Assembly (NCBI GenBank): GCA_003166875.1 | Contig: PMUN01000039.1 | Span: forward strand, 5,663-43,185 | Origin: Bryobacterales bacterium | Lineage (GTDB): Bacteria; Acidobacteriota; Terriglobia; Bryobacterales; Bryobacteraceae | Reading direction: 5' to 3' | DNA length: 37,523 nt | Shown: positions 1 through 7,508 of the stretch, piece after piece | How positions within the stretch are numbered: position 1 is the stretch's first letter | How the letters are laid out: every line of letters begins with the position of its first letter | Translations under genes and position numbers: made by a program | The notes under the pieces: generated by a model | Databases searched by the model: none | What the model saw: the letters and a program-made list of their open reading frames with translations, nothing else | Told to the model about the DNA's origin: nothing

Positions 1-1745
1 TCCTTCGAAATCACCTGCGTCGCGAGATACTGCGGCGGATAGTTTTTGACCTGGCCGTTGCTATCCATGGAAAGGAAACCGCCTCGGCCGCCTTCGCCGA
101 TCGCTGTGATGTAGTGGAAATAGAAAGTGCCCGCGGCGCCCGCTGTCAGCATGGAGCCGACGTAATCCGCCAGCCACAGTCCGCTCTTGACTGTGCCCGG
201 ACTACCTTCATCCAGATCGTTGCCTTCGGTCATGAAAAACGGCACATTCGGAGGCAGCCCGTTATCTTTCCAAGCTTGCACCACATGGTTCACGAAGGCG
301 GGCTCCCAGGTCAACGAATCCCAGTTGACGCACGCTTTGTTGCCCATGCACGGATAATGCTCGAACGAGAAGAAAGTGAAATCCTGCAGATGGCCGCGTT
401 GTTTGAGATAATCCACGAACCGGCCCAGGAACGAGACTCTTCCATTGGCGTCCACCCAGGAATCGACATCGCCGGAGGTCCCCTCAAAAGCGGGACCTCC
501 CAAGGGCGCTTGGGGAACCAGTTGGTGGATGGCCTTCGCGAATTGTATGTACAAAGCGGCGTAATCTTCCGGAAGCACGCGCTGTCCATCCGCTTCCTCG
601 CCCATCTCGATCCATGAAATCGGATATTGCCGTTTGTAGAGGTACGCGATTTCGTTGGCTGCATCTTCGGGTATCGCGTAGAGAATCGCGATCGGAATCA
701 TGGCTGGAAGTCCGCGCGTGACGCCGCAATTGAAGAAGAAATCGAATCCGATCTGATCGCCTCTTCCGTAATCGAGGTCTGAAGCAGCGTGCCATGGATC
801 CACTGACGACGGCCAGGTGATGGTCTGCTTGCGGCTGGCCAGGTGTTTGACGATGTCGATGAACTGGCCGTCGGCCGAAACGGTCCCGATATAGAGTTCG
901 TTGATCGCGTATCCAACGCAGTTGCGCGGGTCCTCAGCGCCGTGCGTGTCGCAGGTGTTGGACGATTCAGTCATCCAGATGCGCAGGTATCGCACGGGGA
1001 TCTTCCAGTTCATCAGCTTCAATGTGGGAGTCCCGCCCTTGCTATCCACAATGGTTCCCATGGGAAAAGTCTGCCAGGCGCCCTTGTTGATGCCGTCGTA
1101 AAACGGTTCTTTTTCTCCAGTCCAAAACTGGATGTAATAGCGCTTGGCGTAAGGGTCGGCCCAAGCAATTTTGATCGCGTTCACGTCCACCTTGGCGCCA
1201 AGATCAATCATCACCCACTGCGGATGCAGCGCGTCGTCTTCCCCAGTGAAGGCCTTGGTCAGGTAAGGATTGCTTTTCCAGTAGGATTTTAGATCGCCAT
1301 CGGTCAGGCGCGACCAGCCGTTGCCGTCGCCCTCCGTGGCGCCGCGATGAGGAAGCGGATAGGCCCAGGAATGTCGAATCGGCTCGCCCAGCTCAGCGCT
1401 GCCGGTAAAATAACCTTCCTGCTTGGCCGCGTTGCTCCAGGTACCGCGCTCGTTCCAATGCCACGCCTCGATCATCAATTCCGTGTTCTGGCGATAGGTG
1501 ACGGTTTGCCATCCCGCGCCCAACATTTCCTTGAGCACCGGATCAGTCAGCAGCCGTTCGGTATTCTTCTCGTTCGCCTCTTTGGTGTCTCCACCGCGCA
1601 ACCGATCGATAGCGCCGCCAAGCGCCCGCATTGGACTGAACGAATTCACAGCGTGGGATGGCGCGGCATCCACCACGATATTTTGCGCGCAGGCGAGGCT
1701 CAGCAGCATCAGGAACGCGCCAATACGAAAGCTGATTAGTGCCAT
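1..1745 (-). CDS. Secreted discoidin-domain / glycoside hydrolase clan A-like protein (partial, 3' end outside window)
   Basis: The minus strand reads open from an ATG at 1745 to the window edge, about 581 codons with no stop, so the C-terminus is missing. Residues 1-20 form a signal peptide (hydrophobic FLMLLSLACA, likely signal peptidase I cut after ACA), so the product is exported. Residues about 140-270 look like a discoidin (F5/8 type C) beta-sandwich (WSRLTDGD..., QWVMIDLGAKVDVNAIKI). The following part looks like a (beta/alpha)8 glycosidase. WIEMGEE at about 378-384 resembles the acid/base segment of clan GH-A enzymes (E383 the likeliest residue), and FFMTEGND with E507 resembles the nucleophile strand; about 124 residues separate them, usual for that clan. 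Role inferred: polysaccharide or glycoconjugate breakdown outside the cytoplasm; substrate unknown. The gene lies 109 nt downstream of the SDR gene on the same strand. No convincing Shine-Dalgarno precedes the ATG. Confidence 0.7.
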   Translation of the reverse strand, partial: MALISFRIGAFLMLLSLACAQNIVVDAAPSHAVNSFSPMRALGGAIDRLRGGDTKEANEKNTERLLTDPVLKEMLGAGWQTVTYRQNTELMIEAWHWNERGTWSNAAKQEGYFTGSAELGEPIRHSWAYPLPHRGATEGDGNGWSRLTDGDLKSYWKSNPYLTKAFTGEDDALHPQWVMIDLGAKVDVNAIKIAWADPYAKRYYIQFWTGEKEPFYDGINKGAWQTFPMGTIVDSKGGTPTLKLMNWKIPVRYLRIWMTESSNTCDTHGAEDPRNCVGYAINELYIGTVSADGQFIDIVKHLASRKQTITWPSSVDPWHAASDLDYGRGDQIGFDFFFNCGVTRGLPAMIPIAILYAIPEDAANEIAYLYKRQYPISWIEMGEEADGQRVLPEDYAALYIQFAKAIHQLVPQAPLGGPAFEGTSGDVDSWVDANGRVSFLGRFVDYLKQRGHLQDFTFFSFEHYPCMGNKACVNWDSLTWEPAFVNHVVQAWKDNGLPPNVPFFMTEGNDLDEGSPGTVKSGLWLADYVGSMLTAGAAGTFYFHYITAIGEGGRGGFLSMDSNGQVKNYPPQYLATQVISK

Positions 1746-1831
1746 AGTGGCAGTGTATCGGCTGGTGGAGAAGCGTACAAGATTGAGTCGGAATCGTAAT
1801 CTGCCCGTAATGTCGCCGTTACTCTGAGAAA

Positions 1832-1854
1832 GGCAAGTCGGAGACTTGCCCCAC
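1832..1854 (-). terminator. Stem-loop directly after the SDR stop codon
   Basis: On the minus strand GTGGGGCA leads into an 8-bp perfect stem (GGCAAGTC / GACTTGCC) with a 3-nt loop, beginning at the base after the SDR stop. There is no clear U-tract, so a role as transcription terminator or mRNA 3'-end stabiliser is inferred only. A hairpin of the same architecture lies at 6981-7005. Confidence 0.45.
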
Positions 1855-2646
1855 TTAGCGCAAGCGCCATGTTCCATCAACAAACTCGGCCCGATCCTCG
1901 TTCCAGCTGCCGAACTTGGCGGCCATCTGTCCTCCATCCACAATCATCGTGGCGCCGGTGATGTAGGATGCCAGGTCCGACGCCAAAAATAGCGCGGCCT
2001 TTGCCACTTCGTCGGGTTCGCCGCCTCGTCCGAGCGCGATGTGGCGAAAATAATCCTGAATGACAGCCGGGTTGTCGAAGGAAGGTTGCGTGAGACGAGT
2101 GCGGATCAGGCCGGGACAAACAGCGTTCACGCGAATGCCATACGGGCCAAGTTCATTCGCCGCAGTGTGAAGCAATCCCAGCAACCCAGCCTTGCTGGCG
2201 TTGTAGGCTGTGAGACGCTGCTCGCCATCGAAGCTATTGGTGGAAGCGGTCAACACAATCGCTCCGCGTCGGAGTGTCTTCATCAATCGGGCGGCAAATT
2301 GCACGGTATGAAAAGTTCCGGTGAGATTCAGAGCTATCGTGCGGTCCCAGTCACTCGGGTCAACCGACAAGAACTCGCTCTCAATAACCATTCCGGCGTT
2401 TGCCATCACGACATCCGGCGCTGAAGGCAGGGAATCGAAGGCTCGCTCGAGCTGAGCCCGGTCCGAGCAATCCGCGACAATGCCGTGAGCGCCGAACGCG
2501 GCGGCGACTTCCGCTGGACGTTCTCGCTCGAGATCCAGGATGTACGTGCTCGCCCCGCTAGCCGCCAGCCCTTTCGCGATGGCCAGTCCGATCCCGTTTG
2601 CGCCGCCGGTGACGACCGCGAGTTTACCCGTAAAATCGATTTGCAT
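1855..2646 (-). CDS. Short-chain dehydrogenase/reductase (SDR), NAD(P)-dependent
   Basis: A 263-residue classical SDR. The Rossmann nucleotide-binding motif TGGANGIG is at 13-20, an acidic residue D38 ends beta-2 (favouring NAD over NADP), and NAG is at 83-85. The catalytic residues are S135, Y148 and K152 (YNASK), with S and Y spaced 13 apart as usual. The PG motif after the active site (CPGLIRT) and the C-terminal GATMIVDGG are also typical. It should oxidise or reduce a small alcohol/ketone substrate in the cytoplasm; the substrate cannot be read from sequence. The start ATG lies 3 nt after the stop of the P1 peptidase gene, so the two are almost certainly co-transcribed. Confidence 0.93.
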   Translation of the reverse strand: MQIDFTGKLAVVTGGANGIGLAIAKGLAASGASTYILDLERERPAEVAAAFGAHGIVADCSDRAQLERAFDSLPSAPDVVMANAGMVIESEFLSVDPSDWDRTIALNLTGTFHTVQFAARLMKTLRRGAIVLTASTNSFDGEQRLTAYNASKAGLLGLLHTAANELGPYGIRVNAVCPGLIRTRLTQPSFDNPAVIQDYFRHIALGRGGEPDEVAKAALFLASDLASYITGATMIVDGGQMAAKFGSWNEDRAEFVDGTWRLR

Positions 2647-2649
2647 TTT

Positions 2650-3726
2650 TTAGTTTTTCAGCATGACATGCCTGCGAAGAATCTCCAGCGTCTTCTCGAT
2701 CGGCAGCGCTTCCACGGTGTGACCGCGACCCATTACAGTTGTGGCGCGAAACAACGAATTGTAGACCGCTTCTTCGGTGGCTTCGATCGCCGCCAGGAAC
2801 AGCGGCGACATGGAATCGTTACTTAGCAGGTTCGTCCCACGTGAGGTTGAAAACGCGATGACATAATCGCCGCTGCCGTTATTGCCGGCCGCTCCGGTGC
2901 GGCCCAAGCCGAGCATGCTGCGCGCGGCCAAGCGCTTCAAGTTGCGGGCATCCACGGGCGCGTCGGTGGCCACTACCACAATCACCGATCCCTTCGCGCC
3001 TTTCAGTTGTTCCAGCAGAGAATGCCCCCCGAGCTCTTGCCCAACAGGCGCGCCGGCAATGGTAAGCAGGCCGCCATAGTTGGTCTGCACCAGCACTCCA
3101 ATCGTGTAGCCGCCCGGAAGGCTTCTGGAGGAAGTTCCAATGCCGCCCTTGAATCCGAACGCCACTGTCCCCGTGCCTGCTCCCACGGAACCTTCCTCAA
3201 CGGCGCCTGTCTTGGCATTGCGAATTGCAGCGAAAACCTCGTCGCGGCCGACGTGCCTTCCACGAATATCGTTCAGCCAACCGTCGTTGGTTTCCCCCAC
3301 CACGGGGTTGATGGACTGCACGGTTTCGTTGCCCGGCAGTGCCAGCATGTAATCCACCAACGCGTCTGCCACGCGCCAGACGTTGAGCGTTGACGTCAAC
3401 AGAATCGGTGTCTCAATTTCGCCCAGTTCCTCCACTTGCGTCGAGCCCACCAGCTTGCCGAATGCGTTCCCGATGAACACCGCGCCTGAAACCTTCTCGT
3501 GAAAAAGATTGCGCTGATGCGGCAGAATGGCCGTGACGCCGGTGCGAACATCATCGCCTTGAATCAGCGTCGCGTGGCCAACGGCAACTCCAGCCACGTC
3601 GGTGATCGCATTTAACGGACCCGGCGGCAAGACTCCCACCGTGATTCCCACGTCGCGCGCCCGTGGCCGGGCAGTCTGCGCGCCGGCGATGTCGCATACC
3701 AGCAGAACGATCATCAAAATTCGCAT
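2650..3726 (-). CDS. Exported P1-family peptidase (DmpA/BapA-like L-aminopeptidase/D-esterase)
   Basis: A 358-residue protein of the P1 (DmpA) family, whose members are made as precursors that self-cleave to expose an N-terminal nucleophile and then remove N-terminal residues (L-, D- or beta-amino acids) from amides or peptides. Visible motifs are ITDVAGVAVGHATL (41-54), the GSVGAGTG glycine-rich block (179-186) and GGIGTSSR (194-201), the block in which the family's autocleavage site and Ser nucleophile lie. Residues 1-17 are a signal peptide (MRILMIVLLVCDIAGAQ), so this member should act outside the cytoplasm. It sits between a dinB-like gene 16 nt upstream and the SDR gene 3 nt downstream on the same strand, which makes a three-gene operon. 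Substrate specificity is not predictable. Confidence 0.92.
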   Translation of the reverse strand: MRILMIVLLVCDIAGAQTARPRARDVGITVGVLPPGPLNAITDVAGVAVGHATLIQGDDVRTGVTAILPHQRNLFHEKVSGAVFIGNAFGKLVGSTQVEELGEIETPILLTSTLNVWRVADALVDYMLALPGNETVQSINPVVGETNDGWLNDIRGRHVGRDEVFAAIRNAKTGAVEEGSVGAGTGTVAFGFKGGIGTSSRSLPGGYTIGVLVQTNYGGLLTIAGAPVGQELGGHSLLEQLKGAKGSVIVVVATDAPVDARNLKRLAARSMLGLGRTGAAGNNGSGDYVIAFSTSRGTNLLSNDSMSPLFLAAIEATEEAVYNSLFRATTVMGRGHTVEALPIEKTLEILRRHVMLKN

Positions 3727-3742
3727 GAACGGCGCCCAGTTA

Positions 3743-4270
3743 CTAGAATACGTACACGGGCGGCTTGATGCCTTTCAAGCGCAGGTACACTTCCAACTGT
3801 CCGCGATGATGCGCCGTGTGCGTGAAGTATGCCCACAGCCACTCGAAGCCCGTCATCTTGCGGTTCTCGGGGCCGACAACCGCATCCAGTTTCTCGGGTG
3901 TCATTCCTGCCACGGCCTGATTGCAAAAATCGAATGAATCAGTGAGGAATTGCACTGCCGTGTCCTTGTCGATATCGGCCTTCCCGCGCGCGACCTGCAT
4001 TACCTTTTCTGGAATCTCCGGGTGCTTGGTTCCGCTGGCATTGGAGCACGCGCTGAGATTAGCGCCGCCCACCTGACTCAGCACCTGGCCGAAGCTCAAT
4101 TCCTCCGGAACCGGCTTGAACCCGTAGTCATCAGCCGGCATCAGCTTGGCTACAGCGATCGTGAAATCGCTGGAAACCTTCCAATGTTTCGCGAGCGCGT
4201 CTTTGATTGTAGTTTGCGCAAGCGCTGGAACAGCCAGCGCGAGAAACGTCAGGAACTTATTCTTTGTCAT
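3743..4270 (-). CDS. DinB-family protein with signal peptide
   Basis: The chosen start is the ATG at 4270. It is preceded by GAGG at 6-nt spacing and gives a good signal peptide (MTKNKFLTFLALAVPALAQ); the longer reading from 4354 would bury it. The 175-residue product has the four-helix DinB/YfiT fold signature: helix 2 SFGQVLSQVGGAN, and helix 4 HTAHHRGQ, where H151 and H155 would be metal ligands. The usual third ligand, a His in helix 2, is replaced by Gln (Q66). DinB proteins are metal-binding, and many are thiol transferases or of unknown function; this one is predicted to be exported. It is the first gene of the operon with the P1 peptidase and the SDR. Confidence 0.85.
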   Translation of the reverse strand: MTKNKFLTFLALAVPALAQTTIKDALAKHWKVSSDFTIAVAKLMPADDYGFKPVPEELSFGQVLSQVGGANLSACSNASGTKHPEIPEKVMQVARGKADIDKDTAVQFLTDSFDFCNQAVAGMTPEKLDAVVGPENRKMTGFEWLWAYFTHTAHHRGQLEVYLRLKGIKPPVYVF

Positions 4271-4272
4271 GG

Positions 4273-4300
4273 TTGACCTCATCCTCTTTCCGTGGATAAA
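4273..4300 (+). promoter_or_regulatory. Candidate promoter for cysS
   Basis: TTGACC at 4273-4278 and GATAAA at 4295-4300 are separated by 16 nt, pointing toward cysS. The match to the sigma-70 consensus is partial. It overlaps the 5' untranslated region of the divergent dinB-like gene. Prediction only. Confidence 0.3.
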
Positions 4301-4371
4301 GCTAGCATATCCGCCGCTGGACCTCGACTGACTGAACCCGCGCTGCGTTACCATGAAGATTAAACCCTTCG

Positions 4372-5775
4372 ATGGCCCTCCGTTTCTACAACACCTTAAC
4401 GCAACAAGTGGAGCCGTTCGCGCCCCTTCACGACAATACAGTCCGCATGTATACTTGCGGCCCGACAGTTTATAACTTCGTGCACATCGGAAACTTTCGC
4501 ACGTTTACTTTCCAGGACATCCTGCGCCGTTGGCTGCGGGCTCGCGGCTACAAGCTCGACCACGTCATGAACATCACCGACGTGGAAGACAAGATCATAC
4601 GCAACGCCGCCGCCGAGCACAAATCGCTTCCCGAATACACCGAGAAATACACACAAGCTTTTCTTGAAGACAGCGCGGCGCTGCGGTTGGAGCGGCCCGA
4701 GCGAATGGTGAAGGCCACGGATCACATCAAGGAGATGGTCCACGCCATTGAAGAACTCGATCAGCGCGGTTATACCTATCGCAGCGACGGCTCGGTGTAT
4801 TACCGGATTTCGAAATTTCCCGAGTACGGCAAGCTCTCGCACAACGATTTCAGCGGCATCCGCGCCGGCGCCCGCGTGGACAGTGACGAGTACGACAAGG
4901 CCGACGCCCGCGATTTTGTATTGTGGAAGGCCCCCAAAAACGATGAGCCATTCTGGGAAAGCGAGATCGGGCCCGGCCGTCCTGGCTGGCACATCGAGTG
5001 CTCCGTGATGGCGATGAAATATCTTGGCGAAACTCTGGACATACATGCCGGCGGCGTCGACCTGATTTTTCCGCATCACGAGAACGAAATCGCGCAATCG
5101 GAAGCTATCACCCAAAAGCCTTTCTCGCGCTTCTGGCTGCACTCGGAGTTTCTGAATGTCGAAGCGCAGAAGATGTCGAAGTCCGCTGGAAATTTCTACA
5201 CCTTGCGCGACTTGCTCGGCATGGGCTACACGCCGGAAGCCGTGCGATACCTTCTGGCTTCTGTTCCTTACCGTAAAAAACTCAACTTTACTTTCGACGG
5301 ATTGAAAGCGGCCGCCACCACCATCGAGCGGCTGAGGAATTTCAAGCTGCGCCTTGAGACGGACAAGTATCCGGATGGCGACAACGAACAAATTGCGGAA
5401 CGTACCCGCTCGGCCAAGCGACGTTTCGAAGAGAGTCTGGACGATGATCTGAACACCGCCGAAGCCCTGGCCGCGCTGTTCGAATTCGTTCGCGATCTCA
5501 ACACTGCGATGGATTCGGCCGAGTTTCCGGCTGGCAACGTGACTGCGGCGCTCGAGTTCCTGGATGAGTTCGATTCCATCTTCGACGTGCTTCGCCCATC
5601 CCGCAAAGAAACCGGTATCTCGGATTCGGAAGTGGAAGGCTTGATCGCCGAACGCGCCGCAGCCAAGCAGAATCGCGATTTCGCGCGCTCCGATCAGATC
5701 CGGGCTCAACTGCTGGAGGCCGGCATAATTCTCGAAGACACCAAGGAAGGAACCCGCTGGAAGAGAAAAACATGA
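4372..5775 (+). CDS. cysS: Cysteinyl-tRNA synthetase
   Basis: A 467-residue class I aminoacyl-tRNA synthetase that charges tRNA-Cys. The HIGH-type signature is HIGN at 38-41 and KMSKS is at 267-271. The zinc site that discriminates cysteine is complete: C29, C210, H235 and E239, matching the E. coli enzyme's spacing. The C-terminal helical domain ends with the typical SDQIRAQL...G(I)ILEDT...GTRWKR. Length is normal for the family. The stop overlaps the start of the next gene by 4 nt (ATGA), so charging of cysteine and sulfur amino-acid metabolism are translationally coupled. The Shine-Dalgarno is weak. Confidence 0.98.
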   Translation: MALRFYNTLTQQVEPFAPLHDNTVRMYTCGPTVYNFVHIGNFRTFTFQDILRRWLRARGYKLDHVMNITDVEDKIIRNAAAEHKSLPEYTEKYTQAFLEDSAALRLERPERMVKATDHIKEMVHAIEELDQRGYTYRSDGSVYYRISKFPEYGKLSHNDFSGIRAGARVDSDEYDKADARDFVLWKAPKNDEPFWESEIGPGRPGWHIECSVMAMKYLGETLDIHAGGVDLIFPHHENEIAQSEAITQKPFSRFWLHSEFLNVEAQKMSKSAGNFYTLRDLLGMGYTPEAVRYLLASVPYRKKLNFTFDGLKAAATTIERLRNFKLRLETDKYPDGDNEQIAERTRSAKRRFEESLDDDLNTAEALAALFEFVRDLNTAMDSAEFPAGNVTAALEFLDEFDSIFDVLRPSRKETGISDSEVEGLIAERAAAKQNRDFARSDQIRAQLLEAGIILEDTKEGTRWKRKT

Positions 5776-6962
5776 AGATCGAAACCAAAGCCATCCACGC
5801 AGGCGACCGTAAGGCCGACCCAGCCAAGCCCGGTGCGTTCATCCCAGTCACCACGCCGATTTACACCGCCGCCAGCTACATCTACGAGAGCACCGCGCAA
5901 CTCGACCGCGTGCTCGGCCGCGAAGAGGATGGCTACTGCTATTCCCGCTACGACAATCCGACCAATGCGGCGCTCGAAGAACTGATGGCCTCGCTCGAAA
6001 ACGGCTACGGCGCGCTAGCCTGCTCGTCCGGCATGACCGCCGTACACATTGCCTTGCTGGCCGCGCTCACCGACCGGCGCAAGTCAATTCTAGCGGCCAG
6101 CGCGCTCTATGGAGCCACCACCAGTCTGTTGTGTAAGGTGCTTGAGCCGCTCGGAATCGAGATAAATTTCGTGGACATTTGCGATCTCGATAAGGTCCGG
6201 GTCAAGATCAACGACAATCAACCTGGCTGTGTGTTCATGGAAACCATATCGAACCCGCTGCTTCGAGTGGGCGATATGGATCGCATTGCCGAGTTGGCGC
6301 GCGCCGCGGGAGCAGCGCTGGTGGTGGATAACACTTTCGCCACTCCCCTTTTGGTCCGCCCTCTCGAACACGGCGCGCACATGTCCGTTCACAGCGTGAC
6401 CAAATTCCTGGCCGGCCACGGCGACGTGCTGGGCGGCGTCATTGTTTCAGACCAGGAACACCACATCATCACACGCAATCTCTGCCGCACCATCGGACCG
6501 GTGCTGGGTCCGTTCGAGAGTTATCTCACCATGCGCGGCATCAAGACCTTCGCGCTACGCATGGAGCGTCACTGTTCCAACGCCTGTCGCGTCGCATCCT
6601 GGCTCACTTCCCACCCGCGCGTCTCGAAAGTGCACTACCTGGCCGATCCAGCCCATCCGGACGCAGCCGTCATTCGGCGCCTGCTGCCGGAGGGCCTCTA
6701 CGGCGCCATCGTCACGTTCGAGCTGAAGGACGCGGGCAAGCAAGAAATGTTCCGCTTCATGGACCGGCTGAAGCTGGTGGTGCGCGCCACTTCGCTTGGC
6801 GACGTCCACAGCCTGGTGCTCTACCCGGTGATCGCCTCCCATCGCGACGTCGCGCCCAAGCAGCGCGAGCGCATGGGCATTCACGATGGCCTGGTCCGCC
6901 TCTGCGTCGGCATCGAAGCCGTGGATGACATCATCGCCGATTTAGAGCAAGCCCTGGAGTAA
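5772..6962 (+). CDS. PLP-dependent trans-sulfuration enzyme (cystathionine gamma-synthase / gamma-lyase type)
   Basis: A 396-residue Cys/Met-metabolism PLP enzyme. Fold-type I signatures are YSRYDNPTNAALE (phosphate-binding segment from the partner subunit), CSSGMTAVHIALLA, VVDNTFATPLLVRPL, and the lysine that forms the Schiff base, K211 in HSVTKFLAGHGD. The Tyr of LYGATTSL is the usual active-site Tyr, but the Cys that marks bacterial methionine gamma-lyases (YGCT) is Ala here, which argues mildly for cystathionine synthase/lyase activity. It could equally be an O-acyl-homoserine sulfhydrylase; sequence alone does not settle this. It is coupled to cysS by an ATGA overlap, placing it in cysteine/methionine supply. 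Confidence 0.93.
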   Translation: MKIETKAIHAGDRKADPAKPGAFIPVTTPIYTAASYIYESTAQLDRVLGREEDGYCYSRYDNPTNAALEELMASLENGYGALACSSGMTAVHIALLAALTDRRKSILAASALYGATTSLLCKVLEPLGIEINFVDICDLDKVRVKINDNQPGCVFMETISNPLLRVGDMDRIAELARAAGAALVVDNTFATPLLVRPLEHGAHMSVHSVTKFLAGHGDVLGGVIVSDQEHHIITRNLCRTIGPVLGPFESYLTMRGIKTFALRMERHCSNACRVASWLTSHPRVSKVHYLADPAHPDAAVIRRLLPEGLYGAIVTFELKDAGKQEMFRFMDRLKLVVRATSLGDVHSLVLYPVIASHRDVAPKQRERMGIHDGLVRLCVGIEAVDDIIADLEQALE

Positions 6963-6980
6963 CCTGAAACCAACCACCCT

Positions 6981-7005
6981 GTGGGGCAGCGCCATGCGCT
7001 GCCAC
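6981..7005 (+). terminator. Stem-loop between convergent genes
   Basis: GTGGGGCA runs into an 8-bp perfect stem (GGCAGCGC / GCGCTGCC, 6985-6992 and 6996-7003) with a CAT loop, 18 nt after the trans-sulfuration gene stop and just before the end of the convergent AhpD-like gene. No U-tract. It has the same design as the hairpin at 1832-1854. Confidence 0.45.
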
Positions 7006-7006
7006 G

Positions 7007-7384
7007 CTACGCCCCTTGCTTGAGTTCCCGTGTCTGGACCTTATACGTTCCGGGCACGGTTCTCGCCGCAATATTCATCCGGTTCCAAGCGTTGATCGCA
7101 GCGATTCCGAGCGTCAAGTCCGCCAGCTCTTTTTCGGTGAACACAGTCCGCACCTTTTCATATGCCTCGTCCGGCACACGCCCGTCCTTAAGATTCGTCA
7201 CTGCTTCCGTCCAGGCGAGAGCCGCGCGTTCGCGGTCGGTGTAGTAGGGCGATTCCTCCCACGCATCCAGCCCGTACAGCCGCTGCTCTGTTTCGCCACT
7301 GGAGCGCAGGTCTTTCCAATGCATATCAATGCAGTAGGCGCATCCATTGATCTCGGAGGCGCGAAGCCTCACCAGATTAAGCAA
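7007..7384 (-). CDS. Carboxymuconolactone decarboxylase / AhpD-like protein (5' end doubtful)
   Basis: The 125 residues from a TTG codon at 7384 contain the AhpD-type active site GCAYCIDMH (C15 and C18 with the downstream His) and the all-helical CMD fold; such proteins act as thiol-dependent alkylhydroperoxidase components or decarboxylases. Homologous-looking sequence (WSLEKYLNQTGLEES) continues in frame upstream of the TTG to a TGA at 7430-7432, without an ATG or GTG. A matching N-terminal helix (PEPALKHPILM) is readable in another frame just upstream. This suggests a one-base frameshift near 7426-7430 or a gene whose 5' end has decayed. If the TTG or an upstream CTG is used, a shortened protein that keeps the CxxC could still be made. 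Confidence 0.7.
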   Translation of the reverse strand: MLNLVRLRASEINGCAYCIDMHWKDLRSSGETEQRLYGLDAWEESPYYTDRERAALAWTEAVTNLKDGRVPDEAYEKVRTVFTEKELADLTLGIAAINAWNRMNIAARTVPGTYKVQTRELKQGA

Positions 7385-7508
7385 CGATTCCTCCAGGCCC
7401 GTTTGATTCAGATATTTCTCCAGGCTCCATCAAAATCGGATGCTTGAGAGCAGGTTCGGGTTGCGAAGTCGGCAAATCCCAGTATTATGAGTAACGTTTT
7501 CGAAGAAA

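Noticed and set aside
4396-5709. A 437-codon open frame antisense to cysS
   Set aside because: It lies wholly opposite a gene with all the synthetase motifs; its composition is that of a GC-rich shadow frame and it has no recognisable domain.
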